Assembly: GCF_008180415.1 (NCBI RefSeq)
Contig: NZ_VTEI01000003.1
Location: forward strand, 98,892-162,891
Reading direction: 5' to 3'
Length of the DNA: 64,000 nt
Origin: Rossellomorea vietnamensis
Lineage (GTDB): Bacteria; Bacillota; Bacilli; Bacillales; Bacillaceae_B
Shown here: positions 34,671 to 42,238 of the stretch, in pieces
Layout of the letters: each line of letters begins with the position of its first letter
Position numbering within the stretch: position 1 is the stretch's first letter
Made by a program: the position numbers and the translations under genes
The notes under the pieces: generated by a model
What the model was told of the DNA's origin: nothing
The model's input: the letters and a program-made list of their open reading frames with translations, nothing else
Databases searched by the model: none

Positions 34671-34800
34671 TCTGTATTCGTAAATATTGTGGTTATTGAA
34701 TCCGTTCATAAACATGATTTCCACTCCGGGCTTGCAACTCCAATAGATGTTATAAGGACTAAAACCAAGATCTTCTAGAAGAGCTGTTTTTGCATATATT
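34671..34800. repeat. Mixed R1/R2 fragments
   Basis: TCGTAAATATTGTGGTTATTG (R2 end-like), GATTTCCACTCCGGGCTTGC (the flank seen beside R1 at 11.97 kb) and AGAGCTGTTTTTGCATATATT (R2 end-like). These eroded pieces fill the spacer up to the next gene. Confidence 0.4.
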
Positions 34801-34858
34801 AGATTACCCTTTGTACAAATGGGGTATGGTAGTGGGAAATACCTTAAGGAGGAATATC

Positions 34859-35143
34859 ATGGAATTCACCTTATCACTGATCCTGCAATTTTTTATGCTT
34901 GGTGCTGTTACCCTTTTAGTAAGCGGCCTTATTACATTTCTTTTTCCCAATATCCCACTATCTGTTTTAATTCTCCTGAGCTCTATGGCAGGGTACATTT
35001 TTACTGCTTACAACCAATTGCATGGCTTTATCATTACCGCCTCTATCCTGAATTCATTGCTCGCCCTGACTGCTTCGTGGCTTGTAAATTACGGGCAGTT
35101 TGTCAAAAGGATGGCTGAAAAATATAGTAACGTAACAGCTTAA
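34859..35143 (+). CDS. Hypothetical membrane protein, 94 residues
   Basis: Three hydrophobic spans (about residues 3-28, 31-50 and 58-78), then a basic tail (KRMAEKYSNVTA). No family name is recognised. I choose ATG 34859 because AAGGAGG is nine bases upstream; the longer open frame from 34790 runs back into repeat debris. A terminator follows at once. Confidence 0.6.
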   Translation: MEFTLSLILQFFMLGAVTLLVSGLITFLFPNIPLSVLILLSSMAGYIFTAYNQLHGFIITASILNSLLALTASWLVNYGQFVKRMAEKYSNVTA

Positions 35144-35188
35144 AAAACAGGTGCATCTCCTATTTAATGAGGAAATGCACCTGTTTTG
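35144..35188 (+). terminator. Convergent terminator
   Basis: AAACAGGTGCAT, loop, ATGCACCTGTTTTG, between the 94-residue gene and the facing Gly/Tyr-rich gene. Confidence 0.75.
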
Positions 35189-35222
35189 TTATTATCCGTT
35201 AAAACAAGATATTTATTTATAC

Positions 35223-35570
35223 TTAGTAATAATATCCGCGTTTATTATCGAGCAATTCAGCTCCCAAATAGCCTGCTCCGAGTCCCAATAATCCGGCACC
35301 TAAAGGAGATAGTCCTCCTCCGGGTCCATATCCAGGCCCGCCATATGGACCCCCAAACCCTGGATAACCCCCATATCCTGGAGAACCATACCCTCCATAG
35401 CCCGGACTTTGAAATGGCCCATATCCACCGGTATAGCCTTGGTATCCTCCAAATCCAGGTCCGTAGCCTCCTTGAAATCCTGTGTTCCCATAAGGTCCTT
35501 GCCCGTATCCTCCAGGTTGATAGCCATACATGAAGTTTTGTCTTTGATTATATGCATCATAAGGCAGCAA
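35223..35570 (-). CDS. Gly/Tyr/Pro-rich coat-like protein
   Basis: About 115 residues. The middle is low-complexity GGYGP, YGGYGSPGYGG and GPGGG repeats; the end is a hydrophobic LGAGLLGLGAGYLGAELL followed by DNKRGYYY. This pattern is common in spore coat or exosporium proteins of Bacillaceae. The start is best taken as TTG 35570 (reading MLPYDAYNQRQNF), which has AAGGAG eight bases upstream. The GTG at 35579 overlaps the site, and the next ATG lacks one. Confidence 0.6.
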   Translation of the reverse strand: MLPYDAYNQRQNFMYGYQPGGYGQGPYGNTGFQGGYGPGFGGYQGYTGGYGPFQSPGYGGYGSPGYGGYPGFGGPYGGPGYGPGGGLSPLGAGLLGLGAGYLGAELLDNKRGYYY

Positions 35571-35655
35571 AGTATACACTCCTTGTTTTTATTTTGATAC
35601 GCTACATTTATATATATGCAAAGCCGATCCATTTTGATATCGACACTCTTTGAAG

Positions 35656-35733
35656 AAGGCTGTTTTCACATATATTGTTGCTTTCGGGTATCCCCGGATA
35701 CTAAGAGTTTACTCTCTAATCCAGGGAGAGTAG
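35656..35733 (+). repeat. R2 repeat, left half only
   Basis: AGGCTGTTTTCACATATATTG, then TTGCTTTCGGGTATCCCCGG and ATACTAAGAGTTTACTCTCT. It stops at the internal CCAGGGAGAG, with no right end, so it is truncated. Confidence 0.7.
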
Positions 35734-35859
35734 AAATTCATTCGACTCAAGGAAATCCAAAAAAAAAATCACAAATAACCCTTCCTTTTAGACCGCTATC
35801 AGTGTTATATTTGGAAAGTATTTTTTGAACTTAACTTTTTAAATAAAGGAGTACTTTTG

Positions 35860-36426
35860 ATGATAGATATTTTGTTGATTTTTGCTCTGCAGTTGGTTTA
35901 TGTCCCTATATTGACTTTAAGGACCATCTTCCTTGTAAAGAACATGAGTGTTGCAGCCTCTGCCTTTGGATTCATGGAAGCCTTGATTTACGTATTTGGT
36001 TTGGCCTTGGTTTTCTCGGGTGATCAGAGTATCGCCAGCATGCTGGTATACGCTTTAGGATTTGGTGTCGGATTGTTTATCGGAAGCAAAGTTGAAAATA
36101 AACTTGCAATAGGATATACAAGCATCGTGGTAAACCTGATGGATATTAATGAAACATTAATTGAAATCCTTAGAAATGAAGGGTTTGGGGTCACTGTATT
36201 TGAAGGCATGGGACGTGACAGCAAACGGTACCAGCTTGAAATACTGACAAAACGGAATCGTGAGGAAGAACTTCTTGAAATTGTTGAAGTCCACGAGCCG
36301 CGAGCCTTTGTCATTTCATATGAACCCCGCCGATTCAAAGGCGGCTTCCTCGTGAAGGCAATGAAAAAAAGAATGAAAAAGAACCAGCGTGAGGCGTCCT
36401 CAGCTGCTGCAGAACCGAATAGTTAA
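35860..36426 (+). CDS. UPF0316 family membrane protein (YebE-like)
   Basis: A 188-residue protein with three N-terminal spans and a cytoplasmic DUF2179 domain. Signature pieces are YVPILTLRTIFLVKNMSVAA near residue 14, FGVGLFIGSKVENKLAIGYT near residue 66 and GFGVTVFEGMGRDSKRYQLE near residue 108. Function unknown; the DUF2179 domain also occurs in YitT-like transporters. ATG 35860 has AAGGAG eight bases upstream. A poorly conserved Ala/Ser tail ends the protein. Confidence 0.85.
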   Translation: MIDILLIFALQLVYVPILTLRTIFLVKNMSVAASAFGFMEALIYVFGLALVFSGDQSIASMLVYALGFGVGLFIGSKVENKLAIGYTSIVVNLMDINETLIEILRNEGFGVTVFEGMGRDSKRYQLEILTKRNREEELLEIVEVHEPRAFVISYEPRRFKGGFLVKAMKKRMKKNQREASSAAAEPNS

Positions 36427-36518
36427 ACTATCCTGGCCTCTTCATTTGAAGGGGTTTTTTGTTTAAGCACACCTATATAAGGAAAAATAACAACAGAGAC
36501 AAAGAAAGGAGGATTTCC

Positions 36519-37031
36519 ATGTTTTTTTCCGGTTTCGATATCATCGAGAGAACCATCATCATTGCAATTTTCTCTTATATCTCGCTTGTTATTCTTCTTA
36601 GAATTTCTGGAAAACGGACCCTTTCTAAGTTAAATGCCTTTGACTTAGTAATAACTGTTGCGATGGGGTCCACTCTCTCTTCCATTCTTCTTGATAAGAA
36701 TATTACCTGGGCACAAGGAACGACGGCATTCTTTATGTTGATTGCTCTCCAATATGTCATTGCCAAGCTCGCTGTACATATTGACTGGTTCAACAAAATC
36801 ATCAAATCGCACCCTCAAGTCCTATATCAGGATGGGGGTTTCAGGGAGGGCGCCATGAAGAAGGAACGGGTACCGAAAAAAGCTATATTCCAAGCGGCCC
36901 GTTCCCAAGGAATTGGTTCAATGAAGAAAATAGACACTGTCGTATTGGAGTCTGACGGATCGATTTCCATCATTAAAAAATCAGATAAAGAAGATAAAGA
37001 TACACTGGATGAGGTAAAGGGATATAAATAA
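36519..37031 (+). CDS. DUF421 (YetF-like) membrane protein, second copy
   Basis: A 170-residue protein: three spans, with ILLRISGKRTLSKLNAFDLV carrying the family signature near residue 24, then the cytoplasmic domain SHPQVLYQDGGFREGAMKKE and IDTVVLESDGSISIIKK. ATG 36519 follows AAAGGAGG; the open frame upstream of it is not conserved. It lies 92 bases after UPF0316 on the same strand without a terminator between, so they may share a transcript. Compared with the copy at 31103 it lacks the long Gln-rich tail. Confidence 0.85.
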   Translation: MFFSGFDIIERTIIIAIFSYISLVILLRISGKRTLSKLNAFDLVITVAMGSTLSSILLDKNITWAQGTTAFFMLIALQYVIAKLAVHIDWFNKIIKSHPQVLYQDGGFREGAMKKERVPKKAIFQAARSQGIGSMKKIDTVVLESDGSISIIKKSDKEDKDTLDEVKGYK

Positions 37032-37032
37032 C

Positions 37033-37071
37033 AAACAGGCTGACACATTCACTTGGCGGGTCAGCCTGTTT
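37033..37071 (+). terminator. Convergent terminator
   Basis: AAACAGGCTGAC, loop, GTCAGCCTGTTTG, between DUF421 and the facing regulator gene. Confidence 0.75.
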
Positions 37072-37124
37072 GCCGGGTTTATAGCAGCTTTCAATAGAGA
37101 CTGGCACCCTTGTCCTTATAGAAG

Positions 37125-38171
37125 CTATAGCTTGCCGATATATTTAAGCTGTTCTGCTGAAATGCTGTCGGCTCCTCCATCAATTATTTTCTGTACTCCT
37201 GCCAGCGAGACCTCCAAGGGAACGTATTCTCCTTTTAGATTAGTAAAAGCTTCGGCAGCATAAAAAGGCTGAGTTAGAAAAGATTCCAATCGCTGCCCCC
37301 TATGATAAAGATCCATTTCCGATTCAGGGATTCTCTCTTCACCAATATTATTGACAAGTACCCGAATTTCCCTGTATCTTCTTAAAAGCTTTCTTGCTCT
37401 TCGCTGGATTGATAAATGGTTAGTACCCAAGAGGGCGTCTTCTAATAAGGTGGAAGTTGCTTGAACTGGCTGCACTGCTGGATACATATGTCTGGTAGCC
37501 AAGTCCAAATCAAAAGGAATAAGGGAATCGAGTGGTCCATATGGATCTTCAGCATCGACAGCTTCCCCGCTTGGATCATATAAGAAGGTCGTTATGTTAG
37601 GAAAACCAGCTCGTTCAAACTCTTCATTCATAGCAAACAATTCGCCTGACTTCACCATTGCCCGATCTGCTATTAGGATTATGTCTTCCTTATTTTCCAT
37701 TTTTTTTAGAAGGCTGAACACTTCTTCTGTGCTCTGGCACACATGGTCACAGGCTGCTCTGGCCTCAGCGACATCAGGGACAGTGGAATTTTCATCAACG
37801 AAAATCATCTGGAAGCCTTTGTCTTTCAGCCTGATAATCAGCTCATTCAACAGAACAAGCTGTCCCATCTGAGCCCTTGCTATAAATCCAATCTTCCCCC
37901 CTTTTACAATCGGACAAAAGATATCCACCACTTTAATCCCGCTTTCAATCATTTCCAAGCCGCTGTCTCGAATCAGCAGTTCATCAATCGTGCAGTTGGC
38001 TAAAGAAGCAAGTGCGACTATCGTCTTTACCTCCGCTCTGCCAACCGGGATTTTTCCTGTACAGAGGTTGGATACTGTAGCAGGCCTTAAACCAACAGCC
38101 TTAGCTGCTGAAGTTAGATTAGGAACCCGTCTCCGTAAAAGGGCTGTATTCAACTTAATATTCGTAGTCAC
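37125..38171 (-). CDS. Putative transcription regulator: HTH joined to a P-loop-less F1-ATPase beta-like domain
   Basis: A 348-residue two-part protein. Residues 1-65 read as a Cro/Xre-like helix-turn-helix (SAAKAVGLRPATVSNLCTGK). From residue 76 the sequence follows the F1 beta subunit: ESGIKVVDIFCPIVKGGKIG against [20 protein letters not shown], then at residues 98-105 ARAQMGQL where beta has GGAGVGKT, so the P-loop Lys and Thr are Gln104 and Leu105. Later blocks agree too: HMYPAVQPVQATST (beta: IYPAVDPLASTS) and RLESFLTQPFYAAEAFTNLK then GEYVPL (beta: FLSQNFHVAEQFT). The catalytic GERTREGN is also replaced. It is therefore unlikely to hydrolyse ATP and could bind a nucleotide or another ligand. 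Start GTG 38171 has AAGGAG eight bases before it. Divergent from two SMR efflux genes. Role as their repressor is inference. Confidence 0.8.
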   Translation of the reverse strand: MTTNIKLNTALLRRRVPNLTSAAKAVGLRPATVSNLCTGKIPVGRAEVKTIVALASLANCTIDELLIRDSGLEMIESGIKVVDIFCPIVKGGKIGFIARAQMGQLVLLNELIIRLKDKGFQMIFVDENSTVPDVAEARAACDHVCQSTEEVFSLLKKMENKEDIILIADRAMVKSGELFAMNEEFERAGFPNITTFLYDPSGEAVDAEDPYGPLDSLIPFDLDLATRHMYPAVQPVQATSTLLEDALLGTNHLSIQRRARKLLRRYREIRVLVNNIGEERIPESEMDLYHRGQRLESFLTQPFYAAEAFTNLKGEYVPLEVSLAGVQKIIDGGADSISAEQLKYIGKL

Positions 38172-38183
38172 CGCAATCACTCC

Positions 38184-38201
38184 TTTACTATAAATAGTAA
38201 A
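38184..38201. promoter_or_regulatory. Operator-like palindrome 1
   Basis: TTTACTATAAATAGTAAA, a perfect 18-base palindrome with half-site TTTACT, covering the presumed -10 of the HTH gene. The same half-site recurs in the neighbouring palindrome. Confidence 0.6.
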
Positions 38202-38222
38202 CCATTTTACTCAGTAAAACAA
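38194..38222 (-). promoter_or_regulatory. Candidate promoter of the HTH-F1 beta-like gene
   Basis: On the minus strand: -35 TTGTTT (38222-38217), a 17-base spacer, and -10 TACTAT (38199-38194), 23 bases before the GTG start. Both palindromes overlap it, which suits autorepression. Confidence 0.5.
38205..38219. promoter_or_regulatory. Operator-like palindrome 2
   Basis: TTTTACTCAGTAAAA, a palindrome about one central base, half-site TTTACT/AGTAAA. It lies in the spacer of the candidate promoter, three bases from palindrome 1. Confidence 0.6.
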
Positions 38223-38339
38223 GAATGCAACAGTTAGCATTAATCACTCTTGGTAGATACTTTCTATTTGCGATTTATCCTTTAATATGGATAATTGTAA
38301 TGGTATTGAAAAGTTTCTTAATAAGAAAGGAAGAACAAT

Positions 38340-38693
38340 ATGGCTTGGATTTACCTTGTAATTGGCGGATTATTGGAAGTCGGCTGGGCCATCGGGTTAT
38401 CTTTTTCAAAGGGCTTTACCGAACCTTTACCCAGTGTCATGACTGTGATCCTTCTGCTGATCAGTTTTTATTTTTTTGCAAAGTCAATGAAAATGATACC
38501 AATCGGTACTGCCTATGCAGCATTTACAGGTATAGGTGCTGGTGGAACTTCCATCATCGGGATGATCTTTTTAGGAGATAAAGTGAGTACCGCCAAAATA
38601 TTTTTCATCAGCCTTCTTATCTTCAGCGTGCTCGGTCTGAAGTTCAGTTCAAAAGATGGAATGAAAAAAGATGAAAACAATCCGGAGGTATAA
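38340..38693 (+). CDS. SMR family efflux protein, first subunit (Gdx/SugE/YkkC-like)
   Basis: A 117-residue small multidrug resistance protein with four spans and the essential Glu at position 13 in GLLEVGWAIGLSFSKGF, the form of motif seen in guanidinium-exporter (Gdx/SugE) proteins. The YAAFTGIGAGGTSIIG loop-span is also typical. The charged tail (KDGMKKDENN) is unusual but short. The second SMR gene begins two bases after its stop, so they form a paired (probably heterodimeric) pump as in YkkCD. I looked for a guanidine (ykkC) riboswitch upstream and saw none. AAAGGAAG precedes the ATG. Confidence 0.9.
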   Translation: MAWIYLVIGGLLEVGWAIGLSFSKGFTEPLPSVMTVILLLISFYFFAKSMKMIPIGTAYAAFTGIGAGGTSIIGMIFLGDKVSTAKIFFISLLIFSVLGLKFSSKDGMKKDENNPEV

Positions 38694-38695
38694 TA

Positions 38696-39010
38696 ATGGC
38701 TTGGATATATTTAATTACAGCGGGAATATTCGAGGTTCTTCTCGTGACATTCATGAAGCTTTCAGAAGGCTATAAAAAAGTACTGCCGACGATCCTTGCC
38801 TTTCTTTCAGGCGGCGCAAGTTTCTACCTCCTCTCACTTGCCCTGTTATCCATTCCTATAAGTACCGGGTATTCGGTATGGACTGGTATAGGATCAGCAG
38901 GTGCTGTCATTGCAGGTATGGTATTTTTCAATGAAAGCAGGGACATCAAAAAAATATTATTCATCAGTTGTATTGTTATAAGTGTTATAGGTCTTAAGGC
39001 TTTTTCATAA
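38696..39010 (+). CDS. SMR family efflux protein, second subunit
   Basis: A 104-residue SMR protein with the same plan: MAWIYLITAGIFEVLLVTFM with Glu13, then YSVWTGIGSAGAVIAGMVFF. Its ribosome site GGAGG lies inside the end of the first subunit gene, indicating coupled translation. Paired SMR proteins insert with opposite orientations and pump cationic compounds against protons. The substrate is not known; divergence from the HTH-F1 beta-like gene suggests induction by one. The TAA stop is also the first three bases of an R2 repeat. Confidence 0.9.
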   Translation: MAWIYLITAGIFEVLLVTFMKLSEGYKKVLPTILAFLSGGASFYLLSLALLSIPISTGYSVWTGIGSAGAVIAGMVFFNESRDIKKILFISCIVISVIGLKAFS

Positions 39011-39116
39011 GGCTGTTTTCGTATACATAGTTGCTTTCTGTTACCCCCGGTTACTAAGAATTTCAACTCTAAACGGGGAAGAGCAGCTCTTTTCTTTTCG
39101 ATGTTACCGTATTTTT
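39008..39116 (+). repeat. R2 repeat, left part, starting at the SMR stop codon
   Basis: TAAGGCTGTTTTCGTATACA, TAGTTGCTTTCTGTTACCCC and GAAGAGCAGCTCTTTTCTTT. The right end is missing or unrecognisable. The first three bases are the stop codon of the second SMR gene. The remainder of the spacer to 39377 shows nothing else. Confidence 0.65.
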
Positions 39117-39377
39117 CCCCTTCCTGGTATTGATATCCCCGCATCCTTTGTCTAAGAGGCCTTTGCTTCAAGGCTTTATTCTTTATAGCATCTGCTTTCA
39201 GTCTGCTAGCAGATACCTATCAAACTGTTTCCCCTCACCTTTGGCACCCCAATGAGTCCTGCCCAAAAAATCCTTTTTTATATGATAACTGAATATCCAT
39301 CCTCTCTATGGAAAACAATAATGTTGTGCATATTGAAAGAGGTGGCACAAAAAATGAATGTTTTCAGGAGGATTACA

Positions 39378-39890
39378 ATGGGTATTCTAAGCGGAAATCC
39401 TAAAGAAGAACCAATGCATTATGGTGAGGTTTTTGGAACCTGGTCTTTTTTACTGGCTGCTAAAGGAATGGTGGCAGGTTATCAAACGTTAAAGAATCAT
39501 ACAGGTGATAAAGATTTAAATAAGTTTATTGAAGAGCTCATCCAAAACGGACAGCAGGAAATCAAGCAAATTGAAGAGCTGCTGAAAGAGAATGGTGTCG
39601 GCCTGCCTCCTTCTCCCCCAGAGCGCCCAAACGCTTGCCTTGAAGATATCCCGGTAGGAGCGAGATTCCAGGACCCTGAGATTTCAGCAACACTATCAAG
39701 GGATATTGCTGGCGGATTGGTCGCATGCAGCCAGGCTATAGGACAATCGGTTAGAGAAGACATCGCAATGATGTTTGGACAATTCCATATGCAGAAAGCA
39801 ACATTGGGAGGCAAGCTTCTTCGTCTTAATAAAGAAAAAGGCTGGTTGATCCCCCCTCCACTTCATCAGCATAAGAAAGAAGACTGCTAA
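39378..39890 (+). CDS. DUF3231 family protein
   Basis: A 170-residue helical protein of the DUF3231 family, common in Bacillaceae, often in multiple copies and in spore or stress contexts. Marks are NPKEEPMHYGEVFGTWSFLL at the start, an EELIQNGQQEIKQIEELLKE helix, and then GLPPSPPERPNACLEDIPVG near residue 78, a family hallmark. The fold is predicted ferritin-like four-helix (half of the usual double-length protein). ATG 39378 has AGGAGG at ideal distance; the upstream in-frame ATGs lack a site. Confidence 0.8.
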   Translation: MGILSGNPKEEPMHYGEVFGTWSFLLAAKGMVAGYQTLKNHTGDKDLNKFIEELIQNGQQEIKQIEELLKENGVGLPPSPPERPNACLEDIPVGARFQDPEISATLSRDIAGGLVACSQAIGQSVREDIAMMFGQFHMQKATLGGKLLRLNKEKGWLIPPPLHQHKKEDC

Positions 39891-39898
39891 ATCACTCA

Positions 39899-39929
39899 GG
39901 AATATTCCAAACGGAATATTCCCTTTTTA
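39899..39929 (+). terminator. Intrinsic terminator
   Basis: GGAATATTCC-aaac-GGAATATTCCCTTTTTA after the DUF3231 gene. Confidence 0.8.
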
Positions 39930-40117
39930 TTAGACTGTTTCCGCATACATTGTTGCTATCAGAAAAATCCCTATGCCGGTTTTTTCACCTGTTTACGGAA
40001 TTTTACTAAACAGGGAGACAAGCTCTTTTCATTGTTGCTTACCAGGTTATTTCCGCCAAATAATAACAAGAGCTTTCAAAATATATAAGAGATAGCCCCA
40101 ATAAAGTTTCACAAAAA
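39930..40117 (+). repeat. R2 repeat, diverged copy
   Basis: TTAGACTGTTTCCGCATACA then TTGTTGCTATC at the left, GACAAGCTCTTTTCATTG inside, AATAAAGTTTCACAAAAAT at the right. It has less identity than other copies and may carry an internal insertion. Confidence 0.55.
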
Positions 40118-40140
40118 TATATCCATCAGGAGGAATGAAT

Positions 40141-40386
40141 ATGGTAAATCAAAAATTAAAGGAAGCATTAATACAAGTAGAAATCGCTGAACGTAATTTA
40201 ATGGATGCTCAAGGAAACAATGACCCCCAGCACTATCAACGAGCATCACTTGATATCCACTACGCACAATCACTGCTGAATAGCGTCCATGGTATTATCC
40301 AGGACGCCTCACAGGAAGAACAACAACAATATCACCGTGCACAAGAAATGATGAGAATTTTGGAAGAAACACATGCCTCTCTATAA
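40141..40386 (+). CDS. Small helical hypothetical protein, 81 residues
   Basis: MVNQKLKEALIQVEIAERNL followed by further amphipathic helices rich in Gln, Glu, His and Ala; it reads as two or three helices, possibly a coiled-coil dimer. It is similar in size and shape to small Bacillus proteins of the DUF2524/YtzC kind, but no direct match is claimed. ATG 40141 has AGGAGG seven bases upstream; the ATG two codons earlier is too close to the site. Confidence 0.55.
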   Translation: MVNQKLKEALIQVEIAERNLMDAQGNNDPQHYQRASLDIHYAQSLLNSVHGIIQDASQEEQQQYHRAQEMMRILEETHASL

Positions 40387-40572
40387 CTTTTAATTAAGCT
40401 CTACTCATCTGATTTTAGTGCCTATAATCGCCCGCTTTGCCATTAGCTTATCTGGCAAGGGAGGCCTTCTCAGATTCAGTTGACCCTGCTGTAATGTAAA
40501 TACTAGTTAAAGGTGATAAATAGGACAACTCCTGAATAAGATGTACAAGTTATCTTATTTAGGGGTGAAAAA

Positions 40573-41199
40573 ATGGCTGTCTTTATAAGCTATATCTTCC
40601 TCGGGTTATCGCTCGCCGCACCGATAGGTCCTATCAATGCAGCACAGCTTGACCGAGGAATCAAAAGCGGGTTCTGGCATGCCTGGCTCATTGGAATAGG
40701 CTCTGTTGCAGCCGACTTTCTTTACATGCTTGTTGTTTATTTTGGTGTTGTCAGCTTTCTTGATACCCCTATAGTCCAGACTTTCCTTTGGTCATTTGGA
40801 TTTTTCGTACTCGTCTATACTGGAATTGAAAGTCTCCTCGGAGCCGGAAAAATCAGTTCCACCAACAGAGAGAACAGTGATTCTTATCTTAAAACTTTCT
40901 TAACCGGTTTTTTGATGGCCCTATCCAATCCGTTAACCATCTTATTTTGGCTGGGGATTTATGGATCTGTTCTTGCCAAAACAGCCCAGACTTATGACCA
41001 TGCCCATCTGGTCCTCTACAGCGGTGCTATATTCATCGGAATCACACTATGGGATGTCAGTATGGCAGCATTGTCAAGTTCCTTTAGAAAATTCCTAACT
41101 GACAAATTACTTGTCGCCATCTCATGTGTATCGGGTCTCTCTCTGATTGGCTTTGGTTTTTATTTCGGTTGGGAAGCGATTAAAATTATTTTCCTTTAA
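40573..41199 (+). CDS. LysE family transporter
   Basis: A 208-residue, six-span membrane protein of the LysE/RhtB exporter family. The signature GLSLAAPIGPINAAQLDRGI near residue 12 (P-G-P-N type motif, here APIGPIN) is followed by GFWHAWLIGIGSVAADFLYM, the second family motif, and later by LMALSNPLTILFWLGIYGSV. Such proteins export amino acids or related metabolites; the substrate is unknown. AGGGGTGA precedes the ATG. Monocistronic, terminator downstream. Confidence 0.88.
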   Translation: MAVFISYIFLGLSLAAPIGPINAAQLDRGIKSGFWHAWLIGIGSVAADFLYMLVVYFGVVSFLDTPIVQTFLWSFGFFVLVYTGIESLLGAGKISSTNRENSDSYLKTFLTGFLMALSNPLTILFWLGIYGSVLAKTAQTYDHAHLVLYSGAIFIGITLWDVSMAALSSSFRKFLTDKLLVAISCVSGLSLIGFGFYFGWEAIKIIFL

Positions 41200-41259
41200 T
41201 CTTTCAAAGCAGCATGAAAATGCAGCTGATAAATAGCTGAAATTAATTAAATTCAGACC

Positions 41260-41288
41260 AGACTGTCCACCACTTGGACAGTCTTTTT
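41260..41288 (+). terminator. Intrinsic terminator
   Basis: AGACTGTCCA-ccact-TGGACAGTCTTTTTG after the LysE-family gene. Confidence 0.8.
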
Positions 41289-41463
41289 GAAATCCTTTTC
41301 AAGAGGGTCTTAACCGTATAATAATTGCTGTTTAAAGTAATAGTGTTCTATTCCTTCCTGCCGAAAACCTTATGCAGCCATGCGCTGTAAAAAATATATC
41401 ACCCTTTATACGGTTTATAGGGCAACCATTTTTAAGTGTAAAGAATTTTCTATGTGCATAAAT

Positions 41464-41490
41464 AAAGACCAGCTGCTAAGGCTGGTCTTT
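41464..41490 (-). terminator. Terminator of the HU gene
   Basis: AAAGACCAGC-tgctaag-GCTGGTCTTT, with TTTATTT on the minus-strand side. Confidence 0.75.
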
Positions 41491-41499
41491 GAAGGACTA

Positions 41500-41775
41500 T
41501 TAGTTATTCACACTGTCTTTTAGAGCTTTACCTGGTTTGAATGCAGGTTGTTTGCTGGCGGGAATTTCCATCTCTTCCCCTGTTTGCGGATTTCTCCCTT
41601 TTCTTGCAGAACGTTCTCTCACTTCAAAATTTCCGAAACCGATTAATTGTACCTTATCACCTTTTGCAAGAGTCTCTTCAATATTCTCAAGGACAGCCTT
41701 AACCGCATTTTCCGCATCTTTCTTGCTTAATTCCGCTGATTCCGCAACTGCATTAATTAAATCTGTTTTATTCAT
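41500..41775 (-). CDS. hbs: HU family DNA-binding protein
   Basis: A 91-residue HU protein, the abundant nucleoid-shaping dimer. N-terminal helices [20 protein letters not shown], then [20 protein letters not shown] and [20 protein letters not shown] with the proline-tipped arm that intercalates in the minor groove. It is very close to B. subtilis HBsu, but Bacillaceae often have several HU paralogues; this copy is not beside the usual hbs neighbours, so it may be the secondary one. AGGAGG site before the ATG. Confidence 0.93.
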   Translation of the reverse strand: MNKTDLINAVAESAELSKKDAENAVKAVLENIEETLAKGDKVQLIGFGNFEVRERSARKGRNPQTGEEMEIPASKQPAFKPGKALKDSVNN

Positions 41776-41836
41776 ATGTAAAACCTCCTAAGAAATTATC
41801 TTGCTACAATTGATTCTTACCACTGCCTTCTATCAG

Positions 41837-42190
41837 TTAAACCTTTTCAGCCGCAACAATCATCCCTTTATGCAGATAAGTTTTACATTCCTGTGCATCT
41901 TCTTCTGAAAAGCCATTATCACGAAGAACTTTTTCTAACCTCATCAATTCTACAGAACCATCATCTTCATCAAAAGCGGTAGCTAAGCTGTGAATGCCGC
42001 TGTCACTATTGGAGGAGGATGTTTCCAATAGGTTCCCCTTTAAGGAAGTCTCATTATCAACAAATTCATATTGTTTAGGATCGGCAGTAAAAAACAGAAT
42101 ATCAGACTCTGAATCTCTTACTTGTCTGGTTTCTATATCAGAAATCAACTGTTTACCTGTACTGTATACTCCAATAATTTTAGCTTGCAT
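41837..42190 (-). CDS. General stress protein of the YflT / GSP17M family
   Basis: A 117-residue protein that begins AKIIGVYSTGKQLISDIETR and continues SDILFFTADPKQY, the layout of the YflT general-stress domain. The C-terminal part LMRLEKVLRDNGFSEEDAQE then CKTYLHKGMIVAAE is also typical. Biochemical role unknown. A fitting sigma-B promoter lies upstream at 42213-42238, which supports stress control. AAGGAGGGG precedes the ATG. Confidence 0.75.
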   Translation of the reverse strand: MQAKIIGVYSTGKQLISDIETRQVRDSESDILFFTADPKQYEFVDNETSLKGNLLETSSSNSDSGIHSLATAFDEDDGSVELMRLEKVLRDNGFSEEDAQECKTYLHKGMIVAAEKV

Positions 42191-42212
42191 GGTTCACCCC
42201 TCCTTCTTATCT

Positions 42213-42238
42213 TTTCCCTCCCTTTTGATCTTATAAAC
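42213..42238 (-). promoter_or_regulatory. Candidate sigma-B promoter of the YflT-like gene
   Basis: On the minus strand: GTTTAT, 14-base spacer, GGGAAA, matching the GTTTAA-N12-15-GGGWAW consensus. It ends 22 bases before the ATG. Confidence 0.55.

Noticed and set aside
38220..38339. Guanidine-I (ykkC) riboswitch before the SMR pair
   Set aside because: I looked for the conserved loops; the spacer is too short and A+T-rich and has palindromic operators instead.
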